NCBI GenBank assembly: GCA_030062745.1
Contig: CP099852.1
Location: forward strand, 20,420,266-20,484,265
DNA: 64,000 bases
Source of the DNA: Capitulum mitella
Taxonomy: Eukaryota > Arthropoda > Thecostraca > Pollicipedomorpha > Pollicipedidae
Reading direction: 5' to 3'
Position numbers and translations under genes: made by a program. Each line of letters begins with the position of its first letter. Position 1 is the stretch's first letter. Positions 48,101 to 59,949 of this stretch are shown in pieces. The notes under the pieces were generated by a model, which was not told the origin of the DNA, searched no databases, and was given only the letters and a program-made list of their open reading frames with translations.

Positions 48101-51100
48101 TGGAGTTTCCATGACCGTGGGCAGCAAATCCGGATTACATTAGTGATTTCCGAGTCCGGATTACTTCGGGAAATCTCGGATTCACCGCCAGTTCTGGCGC
48201 GTGTAACATCTCCCTTCAGAGCAAACGGAAATCTGTTCCATAGTTGATGACCGAATGGAATGAGTTGCTGTGAGGGGCTGGCGTTCTTTCTCCTGTTTAG
48301 TTTTTTCTTAATACACTGTGTGCTCGAAGTCATCGACAGAGATCAGGAGACATACACGGGACATATTTTGTTTCGACTAACTTTTTGGTTTTTTTGCACA
48401 TATTCCGATGGATATGAACCCACTCGTTCCCACCTGTACAAAGACCCAGCGTTTTAAGCAAACAGGGTCCGGATACCGAGACCAGGGTGAAGCACACAGA
48501 GAGCCCTACAAGCATTAGGGAAAGGGAAGTGACAGATGGACGGAAAACGGAGATAACAAAGAACGGGCGTTATCGTGACGAAAACGGCTTTGTCTGCGCA
48601 GCGGAGGGATAGCAGGCGTTTCCAACCCACGCAAGAACAAACAAAGACAATAGCTTGGCGTCCAGAGCTCACTGCGCACGACACTTGCCCTGTGTGACCC
48701 GTGGCCACATAAAACTACTGTTTGTAAGCGTTTTCAAAAATTGAATGTAGTAATGGCGATCCAGAAAGCGCAGCGACTTGGGGAAAGTATTATAGTGTAG
48801 CTTGAAGTGCTGCCTTTTGTCGGTACCGAGAGTCAAATGACTGGCCCACGTTTTGGGCGCCACGACGCCAACACCGCAATGCAGAAGCGGGGCTGGCAGC
48901 TACGCCAATGACCGCCATTATGGTCGCAGCACTCGTCGGCTTTCACATTTTATGGTGCATTTTTTTGCTACTTTTTTCTTTTTTTCAGTGCAGCGCTGTC
49001 TTTGCAGTCCTTGTAGTCGTGCTTTTCAGTTGTTATCAGGGATAAATTTACAATTCAAAGGTACAAGTGGCGTGGGTCAGGTCAGTCACGGTGAAGCAGT
49101 CAGACACTGAAGAAAGCATTGTCTTTTTCCTGGAGATCTATTCCTTTTTCTCAACGAAATATGTATTCAAGCTAGTCTTTAAGACGGGCTTATTTATCCC
49201 GAACCACTAGTAACCTACGCAAATGCAGCATTTCATGAAGGGGACAAGAGGAAACTTGGAGGCGGCTTTGACTGCGTGACGAGTGTAGATGCCTCTAGTA
49301 ATGGGCAAACTAGGTCATCTTAGGTCAACTGCGGAAGACAAACATATATTTTCCCCCAAACTTACCTAAACGGTGTGAATTTGATGCTGTCGTGGCGCAT
49401 CATGCCGGTCCTCGCTGGCCTCGGTTGACCATAGATTACACTATCTGACGTAGGGTGTATAAGGTTACTTTACCTATTAGCAATACTCCATCCTGCGTCG
49501 CGCTCCATTTTGACAGAACGCGTGACTTTCAAACATTGACCTTGTTTGACCTCGATCGACCTAACCTGGGTCAACTTTACTTTTTGTGTATCATATGGAC
49601 TAACACTCCACAAAATTTGGTCGCGAGCGGCTCAGCAGATCTGGAGAAAAAGGGGTGCTACCTATGCAACGTTTGACTTCGTTTGAGCTTGGCTGACCTG
49701 ATGCATTCGGTTTCTGGAAGTTGAAAGAATCACTGAACTTTTCACCATAAAATTTCGTTGGAACAATTCCACAAGATAAGAAGATAAATCGAGGCAAAAT
49801 ATGCTCCAACCAGTTTGTGTAATTCTTAGCCGGTCTCCAGCACGCTTTTCGTGAATTTGACTAGAGACATCGTTTCGCCGTCGTTAATGGCTGAGCCTCC
49901 CCAGTCAGGTGCTAAATATATGTGCATGAGGTCTCCCTCGCACCCTTGCGCTAGCCGTGGCGGGGAGTCACCCAAGGGGAGGCACCCTGCCCTTCCGCAA
50001 TGGAATTCCTCGTCGTTTCGGCTCTGTTCAGGTCCAGCTAGGGGTTCCACGCCAGGTGGTAATCCGAGGCCATCTACTTCCAGACGGCATGGCGCCCAAA
50101 TCGAGAACAGGAACCGTTTAACTTTGCATGTTAACGGAAGACGGTACATGAGCACATGAGCTATACGTTGGTGCTTTTGTCAAGGCACGCGGTGTCTGGA
50201 CCACAGCACACCCAGTTCTTGAAAAAGCATAAATCAACGGTTTGTTGCATGGTGCCGCCGCTTGCGCGTGGCAGGTGCCGCACGCGCTAAACCATGGTGC
50301 GCGCCATGCGATGGCCCGTTGAATAAGCGTCTACGTCGGCACTTCTGAAGACGATACAGTGGCTTTTCGTCGTTAGTGGTGTTCTGCCATTGGATTATTG
50401 TTCGCTTGAGCATGATTACTCTGTTTCCGGTGTTTCAATGCACATTCTTGACACAATGGGCCATTCTAGAGTGTTTTAGCTTTGGCAATGATATTTACGG
50501 CGATTAACGTGTTTTGGCAAGAAATATACTGAAACATTTTGTCATGGTGTGGAGAAAGTAATCTGATGTGTGCCCTTTCAACATTGTTTTCGCAGCGAGG
50601 CCAATTGACCTTCTTGCTCAATTATTCGGCATTCCTCGGTAATCATTGGGCCGGTAGAACAGCGGAACAAAATGTACGATCCTTCCATCTTCAAAACCAA
50701 ATTGCAGGACCGAAAGGAGGAGGGGAGACTAGAAATTGGCATCAGTGCAAACTAAGGAGTGCAGATGAACTCGGCAACCTCACTTATCGAACTAAGCGGC
50801 GGGCTCTGGCCAGTGCACTGTTTATGACAAAAAGCCCATGATTTTTCCACGGCATTTAATGAAATTGTTAACAGTCGATAATCAGCGTATCGTTTGCTCC
50901 CAGGTGGCGTGGGACCAAAACCGTGATCCATCTGTTACTACAAAGAAATGGCGGTAAACTGGGCTACAACGTGCTTCTTTTTCCACGCCATTACCACCCT
51001 TAAACTTCCAGCACTGCACACAATTTAAAACGCTCGCAGTCCGCGATCTCAGACAAGAACCAAGGCACATCATTGGGACGAAAAACGCATGGCAGCCTCT

Positions 51101-54100
51101 TAGCCACACAACTTGGGACTGTAAACGCCCGCGCCCGGTCTTATACACACTCCGCGGTGGCCTTTTCCTCTTGACATTTCTGAAAACAAAAAGAAATACA
51201 GTTAACACCTGACGCACTGTATAATAGAGCGCAGCATTCATTTACACGCACTGTGTTTGTGATACCGACTTTAGGGCGTTCCGACTACTAGGTCATATGG
51301 CAACGACATTTCTACACACTCCGAGGCAAATGCGGTATAAAGTCATTTCTGCAATCACGCCCACTTGTGGGCATTTTTCCACACATAATTTTAACCCCGC
51401 ATTGACTGCGGTATTTCGCCACCTTCCACTGAATGGATCGGGGGGGGGGGCAGCCGCTCCCGTTTATCCTGAGAAGCAATCGTTCGATTCGGCTGATTCA
51501 AATGGCAATCGATAGCACGAAGTGTTTCGGTCCTGTGGCATGTTCATTTCTTTTTTTTATTTTAGGTCTCTGGTGACGCCTAAGGCCAGGTCAAACACCA
51601 CAAAAGGTGACCGTATACTCCAGGGTCGCCTAATCACAATACAAAGCAGAATGAGAATGAAGTTTGCGTTATACTGTGTCCCTGGCAATTCAATGCCATG
51701 TTCTCAATGTCACCTGACCCAAGATTATGCAAAGTGAAGGTCATATGTCGGGACAAATTTGACCTCCGTTATAACATGTCATGACATGCAAGTTTCCCGG
51801 CCCATTTGACACGGAGATTCTAAAAAAAGACATTTCCAAAGGGCCTTCACACTTCAGAAGCCTTCAGAGCCTTGACACTTCTGAAATGACCCCAGCTATC
51901 GGGCACATACAAATGGGCCAATAAACTTGCATCTCATGAGACGTTATAACAAAGGTCAAATTTGCCTCGGCCTGTGACCTTGACCTTGCATATTCTTGAG
52001 TCAGGTGACATTGGGAATATGACAGTGAACTGCCAGGGACATATTACCAATATGTCAGGAACAAAGTATAACGCAAACTTGAGTCCCATTCTGTTTTTCT
52101 TATTGTAATTAGACGACCCTGGAGAACATGGTCACCTTTTTCGTGTTTGACCTGACCTGAGACGTCATCAGCGACATTTTGTACTTTCAAACTCGGAATA
52201 CCACCAGCACGTTAATGACCTCCATCTGACGTCTCTGGATGACCCTACAAGTCAGTTTGCACGACACTGCAAAGGCCGATACCTCCACACAGGTCATCTC
52301 CAACGTCAAGCAGACGTCGCCAGTTTACTCGCTAAGCTGAAATCTGCACAGAACCAACAAAGACCAAACTGCGAAAAAATATCGCAGTGTTGTAATATAC
52401 TGTTTTGCAAGTTAGACGTCCAGCTTCTTGCAAGAAAATGTCATGATCTAACTGAAACTATCCCGAAAAATGGGTTAATTCAGTACTTTTCTAAAATGTA
52501 TTGTTAATGGACGTGGCAATTTAAAAAATACGTATTTGACCTGGGCTAACCCAGCATGAGGTCAAAGGACCTCTATGCTTAACTCTTAGGTCATGCTGAC
52601 ATTCAATGGAAGCTAGTCACGATACACTGTAAAAATATCTACAATACAGCGGTGAAGTACAATTGCACGTCAAACATAGTCGTCATGACGTCATCAAGAT
52701 GTGGCCTAAGATGGCTTCGCTTCCAAATTCTTGTCAGTACATGCAAAACTAATGTGAAAAACCAAACGTTTCAGGATCCAGCGTTTATCCGTTTCGGATA
52801 CATCTAAAAAGTGTGCCAGGGGGGGGGGGGCTAAACGCCCACCCCCGCCAATGACGAGTGAAAACTGCGATTGGGGAGTTTATGAATTCCATGTACATTA
52901 TCCTTTTTTAAGTTTAGGTATCACCTAGATTTAAAAGAGGGAAACATCAGGCGGATTTTTCATGTTCTTACCATATCGCCAGTCCTCGGGTCTGATAAGA
53001 TGGTTCGCTTGCCGTCTCAGCGATATCCGACAAAAAGTGCTGGGAAACAGAAAATGTAATCATCACTTCCGTGTGCCCCGACTAAAAACAGACAACACAT
53101 TACAATCACGGATTCAATACAAGGTGTTGCGCCAAAATTACACGTAAGGGGACAATAGCAGTTTACTTTTCTCCAAGCAAATGCGTGAAATATCAAATCA
53201 TATATTGCTTTATATATTTCATCATTCTGCCTCTCTATTCCATAACTTTTCGGCATCTTTATGCAACATCCCATATTTTCATGTGTTTCGTTAAGCATGG
53301 AAGTCAGATGCAGGGTATCTAAAGAAGCGGTGTAGAGGCCGGTGCTTGAGAGGCAACAGACAAACAGAACAGTACACAGCGCCGCTGGTTAGTGATGCCA
53401 TTGGCTATGTTACGTCCTGCAAAATGCAACGGCAAACATGATAAAATGTAGTGCATCTAAATTGAGAAATTAACAAAAGCAACACTTAGGTCTTCGACCT
53501 ATGCGTACCAGGTTGCTGAACGGCATCCAAAGGTCGTCGCGGGGCTCGTATTCCGGTGAAGGACAAACGTCCTCGGTTGGTTCGCTGCAGACCTGTAAGA
53601 AGAGAAATATACCTCATCTGAAGGCAGCTTAAGGACGAATGCATTTTAAAGACAGTGCCTGTTGTTAGCCCCCCTTTAGCCTGTTTTCTTGGTACACCAG
53701 ATGAATGAAAACTGGTGTAAAAATACCACACCGCATGAACAGTCAGTGAGAATGGATATAAAAAAAGAATAAGAGTCTGTCTGCAACAGGCAGCCTCTCA
53801 CGTCTCATGCTCATGCCAGTTCCATGGATGAAATTCAGTACATCACACAATACTTCACAACCAAGACCATCCCGCACAGACTTCGCAGCCAGATGGGTCA
53901 TCGTCTTATATAACGATCATGAAGGTACTGCTCGCCATCTAAATATTGAAGTCAGATCTTGGCGGGATGCACTCATTATTCATGAACGGTGCGTGTAGAC
54001 AGCTTTTCAACGACCCATATTTTGTTTTTGAAACCAAAATGCTTGCAGGGGGACTACAGTTTTGGGGACACTTTGCACACTATGCTTAAAAGAACCATGC

Positions 54101-56346
54101 CAGTAGTCTGATGCATGGGGGGAAGAATGGCCATTTTGTTGGCATTCAAGTTCAACCCCTGGTCCGGGTGGGCATGTTCATCAGTTTCTTCAGAGAGCTC
54201 CGATCGCAGTCTAATTGTAACATAATGCCGTTGGGGTGATGACAAAACGCAAGACTACATTTTTTTTTAAGAAAGGAACTATTTAGGGCCTGAAGCAGAC
54301 GTGAAGCAAATGACATCCACATATTGTTGATGGTTCCATGGCATGCATCTAATCATTTAACTCTGATTAGTGGATATCTCCCAACTAACAGATGTTTTAA
54401 AATATACATTACTTAATGCCTACGCTAAATGCACTTCATCTGACGTCATTGGATCTCACTCAGCTCAGCCGCCTGACAACAAACTGCGGCAAGAAAAGAA
54501 ATTGGCTCGCTGCTAAACCATGACCTCTCATCTTGAAAGTGGTCTGCATATATTACGCCCGCAGAACAATGCAGTTCTGCATAACTGAAATGACCTGTAG
54601 GCATATGTCTACATTTTGGTGCCGCCCTGGTGGCTGGGCCGACGGTAATCGTATGCTCAGCACGGCTGTATTTTTGTGGCAGATTTGAGGACTGACACAT
54701 GACGACGTCTCGTAGCATATCAAGTTCTCAGGAAAATTATTATTCCATCATTGTACCGTTCATGTCAAGATAATAAGTTAATTTTCCACGCAGCATCATG
54801 GAACAAGTGTCTGCGCTGATGCAATCATAACAAAAAAGACTCTCTTTCTAAGACTGAAAAAGATGGGAAGACTCAGGCACCAGCGATGTCGCCAAAAGGC
54901 ATAATATCACGCCAGGCAGAAAACCACTTCTAAACAGAATCCACTGACGCGACCTCCTTTGAGGTCGCCTGTGAGGCCATCTTGCAACTTTAAAGGGCCA
55001 ATCTGGGCATCATTACTTCTCCAAAGAATCACGCACACAGTCATCTTTCTTCATAGCTCTATTGCATGAAGCCTGGAAATGCTTGAGGATCGTATTAATT
55101 CCATCCTTTGCTTTCGAAGGCAGCGAAATGATAAATACTGGTGAGGGTTAATACGCACCGATTTCGAAGAATATTCTTCTCTGTGCTTTCTGTTTGCAAT
55201 GCATCTGAAAGCAGCAGACCAAACGTATGTTAAGCAGAGACAAAGACCATTTGTCATGTTATTTATTTAGAACAGCCGTGTGTATTTCAACTGAGCTAGG
55301 GCTACTAAAAGCATGCGGGGACGTTCTCGCGCAATCTACACGAAGTTTTCCTTAGTTTCCCAGTACATCGTCTCAGTCTCCCCAGGTATTTAACAACACA
55401 GTCTGTTCTCAGCACCTGCTTCCAACAGGTTACTGATGCGTTTTTATACGAATTCCAGATACACTCTTCGCCTGTGAACCCAACATCTCCCGCATACTGC
55501 ATCGCCAAGGGCCGCTTCAGTATAAGCCAAAGGGTTACTCATATGACAAGTCCCGTGCTATGATCATGTGTAAGGTAAAAGAACATACACAAATTATATA
55601 AAAAGGGACATTCAGATTCATCAGATCAGCAGACTGTGATCGTGCCTCATGATGACGGCATAAATCAAACGCCTCGCCTTCTTGAAACTTGACCTGACTT
55701 ACGATCCATTATATTGTTGAGCAAACGTTGAACTACTAACGTGTCCCGAAACTTTGGCCGCAGTCATTCGTTTAAATAACTGTTGAACGAATCAGCAAGG
55801 TTAGGCAAAATTTCGCAACTATGTTTGCAGAACCCTGGCAAGTCTAATTTAAAACAAGTATGAAATTAGGTGATTTTGTATCACTGATGTTTTTGACAAT
55901 TGGTGTTAAAAAACATTTTCAGCACCGTGGTGGAATGCACAGCATCCTTGTAATGCAGTACTTTTTCAGTGCGCCTGATGACGAGTTATTCATAATTCAC
56001 CGAAACAGCCAAGCTTCCAGTAGCACATCTGCCCATAAAGAACGAGAATACGGGAGGGTTCCTCAGCATCTCGATTTTCAAAATTTTTCTGTTACACGGC
56101 AAGCGATTACTAGGAATTTTTATGCTACTCCGTCCACCACACAACACTCACTTCCCTCTTCGAGTAACTCACATCACGTTACACTAAATCCAGCAGTAAC
56201 AAACTGACTGTTGCTGGGTTTGAAAAACATCTACTTCAGAACGCAGCCATTAGACTAAGAACAATATTAACTTACCTCCGTAGAAAAATCACGATCGCAC
56301 ACACCACGGCAAGCCCGCACAGGCAAAGGCAACTGATGTCGATCAT
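42178..56346 (-). CDS. Novel 14-exon single-pass membrane protein, 333 aa
   Basis: Fourteen minus-strand exons join into one 1002-base frame. All junction phases agree and nearly all introns have good GT-AG signals, which chance would not give. The ATG at 56344-56346 follows an in-frame TAG seven codons upstream. Residues 4-22 are a Cys-rich hydrophobic anchor (SCLCLCGLAVV...VIFL) followed by RR and a basic stretch, suggesting a short outside N-terminus and cytoplasmic body. Residues ~40-67 are acidic/Pro-rich (ending DDLWMPFSNL). Residues ~131-150 hold WRRWAEIPFAYRN. Residues ~152-178 (SQVVGQNQQLISAIKKEIGR) look coiled-coil. Then come a Lys-rich part (EEKKKPGK) and an acidic tail from two duplicated exons, ending DDT. 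I do not recognise the family. The 5' UTR start and 3' end are not defined; the downstream side runs into a gap. Confidence 0.78.
42400..42445 (+). repeat. tRNA-like B-box, possible SINE remnant
   Basis: CCAGGTTCAAATCCAGG resembles a tRNA T-arm / pol III B-box with short flanking complement. No convincing acceptor stem or A-box arrangement is found, so it is not a tRNA gene. Confidence 0.3.
42587..42673 (-). CDS. Exon 13: duplicated acidic exon, copy 2
   Basis: 87 bases between GGTATAATTTCCAG and GTGAGTGTGAT, phase 1-1. Encodes YSSTDQEEEVETAVVDDRED then SRARRCPV. It differs from exon 12 by an in-frame 3-base indel and many substitutions. Confidence 0.8.
42848..42931 (-). CDS. Exon 12: duplicated acidic exon, copy 1
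   Basis: 84 bases between GGTATAATTTTCAG and GTGAGTGTGAT, phase 1-1. Encodes SSSNKEEEAVTAVLDEVKDS then RTRRRLV. It is paralogous to exon 13. Confidence 0.8.
43128..43187 (-). CDS. Exon 11: Lys-rich
   Basis: 60 bases between CCATTTTTGCAG and GTAAGAG. Encodes PQEEKKKPGKSVARQQLSS. Confidence 0.8.
43479..43550 (-). CDS. Exon 10
   Basis: 72 bases between CTTGTTTTGCAG and GTAAGTAC. In the frame set by exons 9 and 11 it encodes QAVSGKSAKLDYHYQARLPG then CAS. Confidence 0.78.
44191..44265 (-). other. Candidate stop-introducing cassette exon in intron 9
   Basis: A strong donor (CGTTG followed by GTAAGTG) lies at 44190. Using the AG of GTATCCAG it would define a 75-base exon. Joined to exon 9 (leftover T) it gives TAA at once. 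A second acceptor with a fine pyrimidine tract (TTTCCTCTTCTTCCTCAAAG) would define a 23-base microexon that shifts the frame. Both are excluded from the main model; this may be a poison exon or a decoy. Confidence 0.3.
44269..44443. repeat. 90-bp direct tandem repeat (about two copies)
   Basis: TACGGCAAGAGGCATTATTT recurs at 44271 and 44361, and the rest of the 90-base unit matches apart from a few substitutions. It lies in intron 9, immediately beside the candidate cassette exon. Confidence 0.93.
44884..45000 (-). CDS. Exon 9
   Basis: 117 bases between TTTATTTACAG and GTAAGC. Encodes ASDESDAHDTGTPWVTVQRR then SRKNQLQLAESKMDRTKK: acidic start, basic end. Leaves one base (T). Confidence 0.8.
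45771..45890 (-). CDS. Exon 8: predicted coiled coil
   Basis: 120 bases between a long T-tract ending CAG and GTATGT. Encodes NRLSQVVGQNQQLISAIKKE, then IGRLNDNRPLPGKFVAAET; hydrophobic residues at heptad-like spacing in the first half suggest a short coiled coil. Confidence 0.82.
46088..46109. repeat. Perfect 10-bp-arm palindrome in intron 7
   Basis: GACCGCACGG, AG, then its exact complement. Confidence 0.85.
46388..46475. repeat. A-rich AATAATA low-complexity tract
   Basis: Irregular AATAA/AATAATA repeats in intron 7; no coding content. Confidence 0.85.
46595..46656 (-). CDS. Exon 7
   Basis: 62 bases between GATATTCTTACAG and GTAAGC. Encodes VPQWRRWAEIPFAYRNCLSQ. A second AG ten bases into the exon (GTGCCACAG) could replace the first. 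Confidence 0.75.
46984..47053 (-). CDS. Exon 6
   Basis: 70 bases after CCTCACTTTAG, encoding GDRENPDVQDIRQGIDDSAA then IR. The donor assumed here is GTCACA. A second donor seven bases on (CACAG followed by GTGATA) also works in frame if paired with an internal acceptor in exon 7. Confidence 0.72.
47354..47403 (-). CDS. Exon 5
   Basis: 50 bases; the first base completes a Cys codon (TGT) and the rest encodes EVNGKCDQWPPSVTIK. Donor AAAG followed by GTACGT is good. The acceptor (CCTCATTCCTGTGTGAAG) is acceptable but not strong. It is the only candidate found in this intron that satisfies both neighbouring phases. Confidence 0.68.
51571..52168. mobile_element. Foldback (long inverted repeat) element in intron 4
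   Basis: Left arm about 51571-51808 and right arm about 51911-52168 are reverse complements over most of their length. Landmarks shared by both include AGGTCAAACAC, GGTGACC, CTCCAGGGTCG, AAGTTTGCGTTATACT, AATGTCACCTGA and GGCCCATTTG. The ~100-base centre has a further small inverted repeat (CTTCAGAAG / CACTTCTGAA). There is no coding capacity, so it is a non-autonomous foldback transposon or MITE; target duplication not established. Confidence 0.75.
52972..53039 (-). CDS. Exon 4
   Basis: 68 bases between TTTTCTGTTTCCCAG and GTAAGA. Encodes HFLSDIAETASEPSYQTRGL then AI, leaving two bases (TG). The following intron (about 5.6 kb) is the largest and contains most of the repeats. Confidence 0.78.
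53509..53592 (-). CDS. Exon 3
   Basis: 84 bases between CTTCTTACAG and GTACGC, phase 0-0. Encodes VCSEPTEDVCPSPEYEPRDD then LWMPFSNL; acidic and Pro-containing. The other two frames are less protein-like and break the phase chain. Confidence 0.8.
55159..55204 (-). CDS. Exon 2: juxtamembrane basic segment
   Basis: 46 bases between CTGCTTTCAG and GTGCGT. It completes an Arg codon and encodes CIANRKHREEYSSKS, the positively charged stretch expected on the cytoplasmic side. Ends in phase 0. Confidence 0.8.
56276..56346 (-). CDS. Exon 1: start codon and membrane anchor
   Basis: 71 coding bases encode MIDISCLC through VIFLR, with donor GGAG followed by GTAAGTT. The upstream in-frame stop TAG fixes this ATG as the first possible Met. 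The 5' UTR extends to at least about 56478, where TTTGTTTCTTGAG could be an acceptor for an upstream non-coding exon. Confidence 0.8.
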
Positions 56347-57515
56347 CTTCTTCTTGCGACTGAGCTAATGTTCTATTTGTAAGCGTCCCTTCCCTCGGAG
56401 GGAGATAAGGGCTGTTTTGTTCATGGACAGTCCAAGTGGTATCAACTCCAGGTGTCAGCTGGATGGAGCCCTCAAGAAACAAAACAAGGCCCTGTTTGAA
56501 CAGCAAATACACCTGACCTCAAAACAGAGGCAACACACAGAGGCATCAGGGAACGTCTCAGTTTGTAAGCGAAAGAATGGATCACCAGCATGAGAGCGCT
56601 GCACTTGTTTGAAGACGAACAACTGAAAAGAAGCTGTTGAGACAGCAGAAGTTGTTGAGCGGCACATGTTGTTGCTGTAATTCCGCGCTGTAGGTTGTGG
56701 ACCGCTTCTGATACTGATACGCATTCAGGTTCCGCGGCGTAAGATTTCCCTTCACTGCCAACACAATGTTTGCCTATTTTTAGAGTTCTTTTAACGATAT
56801 GAAGGTCGAAAAACATACAACGTTGAGTGCCGTATGCAGAGGTTCCAGTTCCACTTTTCTACCAGACATTAAAACCTCACCACTTGTCACTTCCCCTCAT
56901 ATTATCCACCAACGAAAGCGAGGCAGGGCTGATCGTTCAATGTCATGGACATGACGACGCCTGTTCATTCGGAATTGGTGCTTCTCATCTGATGGCTTAA
57001 GCTACTCATATTTACTCAAACTGGGATGAAGGCATTTTTTTCCGACAAAAGTTCAGCAATTTGTAATTCCAAATCCGCATCGGCTATCCGAAACTCATTC
57101 ATTTCAGATCACTGACCCGTCATGTCATACCATCCTCGAATCGTCGACAGAGCTGCTCATAGAGTCTGTTTTGTCTGTTTTGTTTCGGGCAGTCCTAGTT
57201 ATTTCTAGATGTCTAGATTAAATCTGTCGTCCTTTTAACTTAGTTGAGGTTTTATGGGTGCTAAAAATGCTGTTTCTTCAGACTGCCGTGGACTGCTTCC
57301 GACCTAAACAAAGAAACGCCGAATCGCTTCGTTAGAGAACATGATTGGTTCACGAATAAAACTCATCCATCTTACGAAGACCTGAGAAGTAATAACAATT
57401 TGTAAGCTGAAACCTTCCCTCGTTCCGTTCCTCGTTCCATGAGTTAGAAACGTTTAGGATAAGGGTGAACTGCGATACGTCCACGAACTGTTACAAAAGC
57501 GCCTGGCAAGCCTAG

Positions 57516-57653
57516 CCTAAAACAATGTCAGGATGAAGTCCTCCTCATAAGATTATGCACACAGCGATGGATTGTTGGTCGTTGGTCGCCTAAACAATGT
57601 CAGGATGAAGTGCTCCTGATTAGATCATGCACACAGCGATGGATCGTTGGTCA
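57516..57653. repeat. 72-bp direct tandem repeat, two copies
   Basis: AACAATGTCAGGATGAAGT and GCACACAGCGATGGAT recur with a 72-base offset and a few mismatches. Confidence 0.88.
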
Positions 57654-58940
57654 CCCAGCAGAAACACCCAGCGCTCGTGCCAGCGGCGTGGAACCCAGCA
57701 CACCGCAGTCAATGAAGCAACGCATATTGACGTGAGGAACGGTTGGCGATGATGCATTATGGCGTGCAGGGCTTTGAACTTGATGACCAGGTTTGAATTT
57801 GGGGCCGCCATACCCGGAACATTTTCAGGCATTTACTGGAGTTTAAGTCCTGCAGAACTTTCAGTACGTGGAACTCACGGTGATATAGCTCAGTTGGATG
57901 TGCATGCCCCTCTCATAGAAGTCATGTTACGTCATAAGATGACAGTCATGTCCTGTTAGCAGTTCATAACACAGCTTCCGTATATCCATTGGCCCGTAAG
58001 CCGGCCATTCTAAGGCCCGAATGGTCGTTCGCCGGCCGTCGAAATGCGAGTGATATTGGCAGTGAAGGAGGGAAAACGGAAAACGGGGAAATGGCCAAGG
58101 AAACTTTATGGCGTGAAATCAAATGTCCGTTGTCGTTGAGGATTTGGTGGGTGCGAATAAACGAGCACCGCCCTGGTCTGGTGGGGAAGGAAACCGGCAA
58201 ATTCTCTTATGAAGCCTTGCTTGCACAAAGTGACCCTAAAAAGTGCGCAAGACGTGGAGTTATGATGCACGAAATCTCCTGAATCCGATATCCCATTAGA
58301 TTTTACGAATGCACCAGAAATATACAAAAATATAAGGAAGGAAAGTGAAGAGGAGTGTCTGCCCTTGCTTTCCCATATCACTCAAAGACGCCCTAGCAGA
58401 ATTTTAGTGGCCAAATGGCAGTTGAAATTCGTGACTGACCCATGATTAAACATGAATGTTGTAAGATCCGACCTTCATTCATTTGTTTCTATTCATCCAG
58501 TGATAGTCTTAATTAAGACTGTCAGTGACAAGGCTCAGTCGAATGGTAATGCGCAACTCGCCATATATTGCCAGGTTATGTTATGTGTCGACTTTGCCGA
58601 GATCAGTATCGCAAATACAGAAAAACCTGTCATCAGTGGGTCAAGGTATCATGTAGATCCCACATCTAGCTCTGACGGCAGCCAAAGAACCTTGAGCGAT
58701 TAATCTGGTTCCAATCCAGTTTTGATCTAGGTCCTTTTCACGCGCCAAGTAATATAACTTGAAAACGGTTTCTTTGCGGATAACAATCTTTGCACAATAC
58801 TTCGTGGATCGGATAGCGCGACGCCGAGCCAGGCTGCAGCCGTTGGTGGCGAGCACCTCAAGTTCAGCGACGGGCCTTGCGTCTGGCACCGGTAACGATC
58901 AAAGGATGAAACTGAACAAAGTCGCCCTCCTGGACGGAGG

Positions 58941-58975
58941 GTCCGTAGACGGAGGGGTGGCCTCCGTCTACGGAC
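58941..58975. repeat. Perfect 15-bp-arm hairpin
   Basis: GTCCGTAGACGGAGG (58941-58955), loop GGTGG, exact complement 58961-58975. GGACGGAGGG just upstream is a further partial repeat. Confidence 0.92.
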
Positions 58976-59949
58976 TAATGAGGTTGGTGTAGCACTGCTC
59001 ATACATCTGTGGAATTTCTTCCGGAAGTATTACTACATGTTTGTGTTTTACGATATTTTATTGCTTCCGTGGAAGGTCTGTACACAGCTGCAATACATTA
59101 AAAAGAAAACGCAGTGGTTTTAGGTGGTAGGTTCGGTCTACCCCCGGGTTTACCTCATTCCCAGTGCGGGGAGAGGGGAGTCGGTACATAGCCCCGCGAA
59201 AAGCAGGAATGTACTGTATTATATTTTAGTCTTGTTTGGTCTGACGCGAACGAGTGCGAAGGAAACAGTTACCAGTGTAGAAAAATAGTTACATTTTACA
59301 CCACCACAACGTGCGAGCCCACAGCACCTAGTCTGTGAAGCAGTGTTTGCCAACAGCTACGTCACTGTAATTGAATATCCACCGTAATCGCCACATCTAG
59401 CTCGGTTTGACTTCTAACTCCCCTTAAAGACGAAGTCCGTGCTCAAAAGCACTCCTTTTTGGGGTAGAAGAGGTGGAAACGAAAAAAAAACGGAGCTCCC
59501 AAAGGGCGTTCGGACACAACTCACTCAATTTCTACCTACCCCATATCATTTACCCAACCTGCTTTCAGACCTCCAACCCGTCACAAGCCTGGAGTTACGC
59601 ATGACTTCACCTGTATATTGAGTGCTGGCGAGTTATCTTAAATGAAGAGAGCTTCTGACACCATCAATTTTCTCTTGTCCGTAGCGTTTCTCAAAATCAC
59701 AGTATTCCGGGCAAGCTGTGCTCTGTTGATGGTCTCCCCATGTTGCTGGAGCTTATGTTGTCACGGAGCTCCGTTTCTCAGATGCAGTGTTAACCTCCTA
59801 GACAGTGAGGTGGTGTTACGCCAATTTAGTTTGGATCATGAAACCTACAATATTCGTGCGGACGAGAAAAAACTGTTAGTTACATTGGTCCTCTTGAGGT
59901 CGTTTTTGAGCTGAAAAGGCATTTTTCATCAGAAGTTTACATGTTATTC

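Noticed and set aside
49830..50160. Paired ~100-codon frames on both strands in intron 4
   Set aside because: Neither matches a family and neither fits the phase chain of the surrounding gene; possibly an old repeat.
50882..51241. 119-codon minus-strand frame with an acceptor-like TTTTCAG
   Set aside because: Tested as an exon between exons 4 and 5; joining it to exon 4 creates TGA and no suitable donor exists.
57875..57950. GATATAGCTCAGTTGGATG, resembling a tRNA 5' half
   Set aside because: No T-arm GGTTCGAATCC or acceptor stem follows at the right distance.
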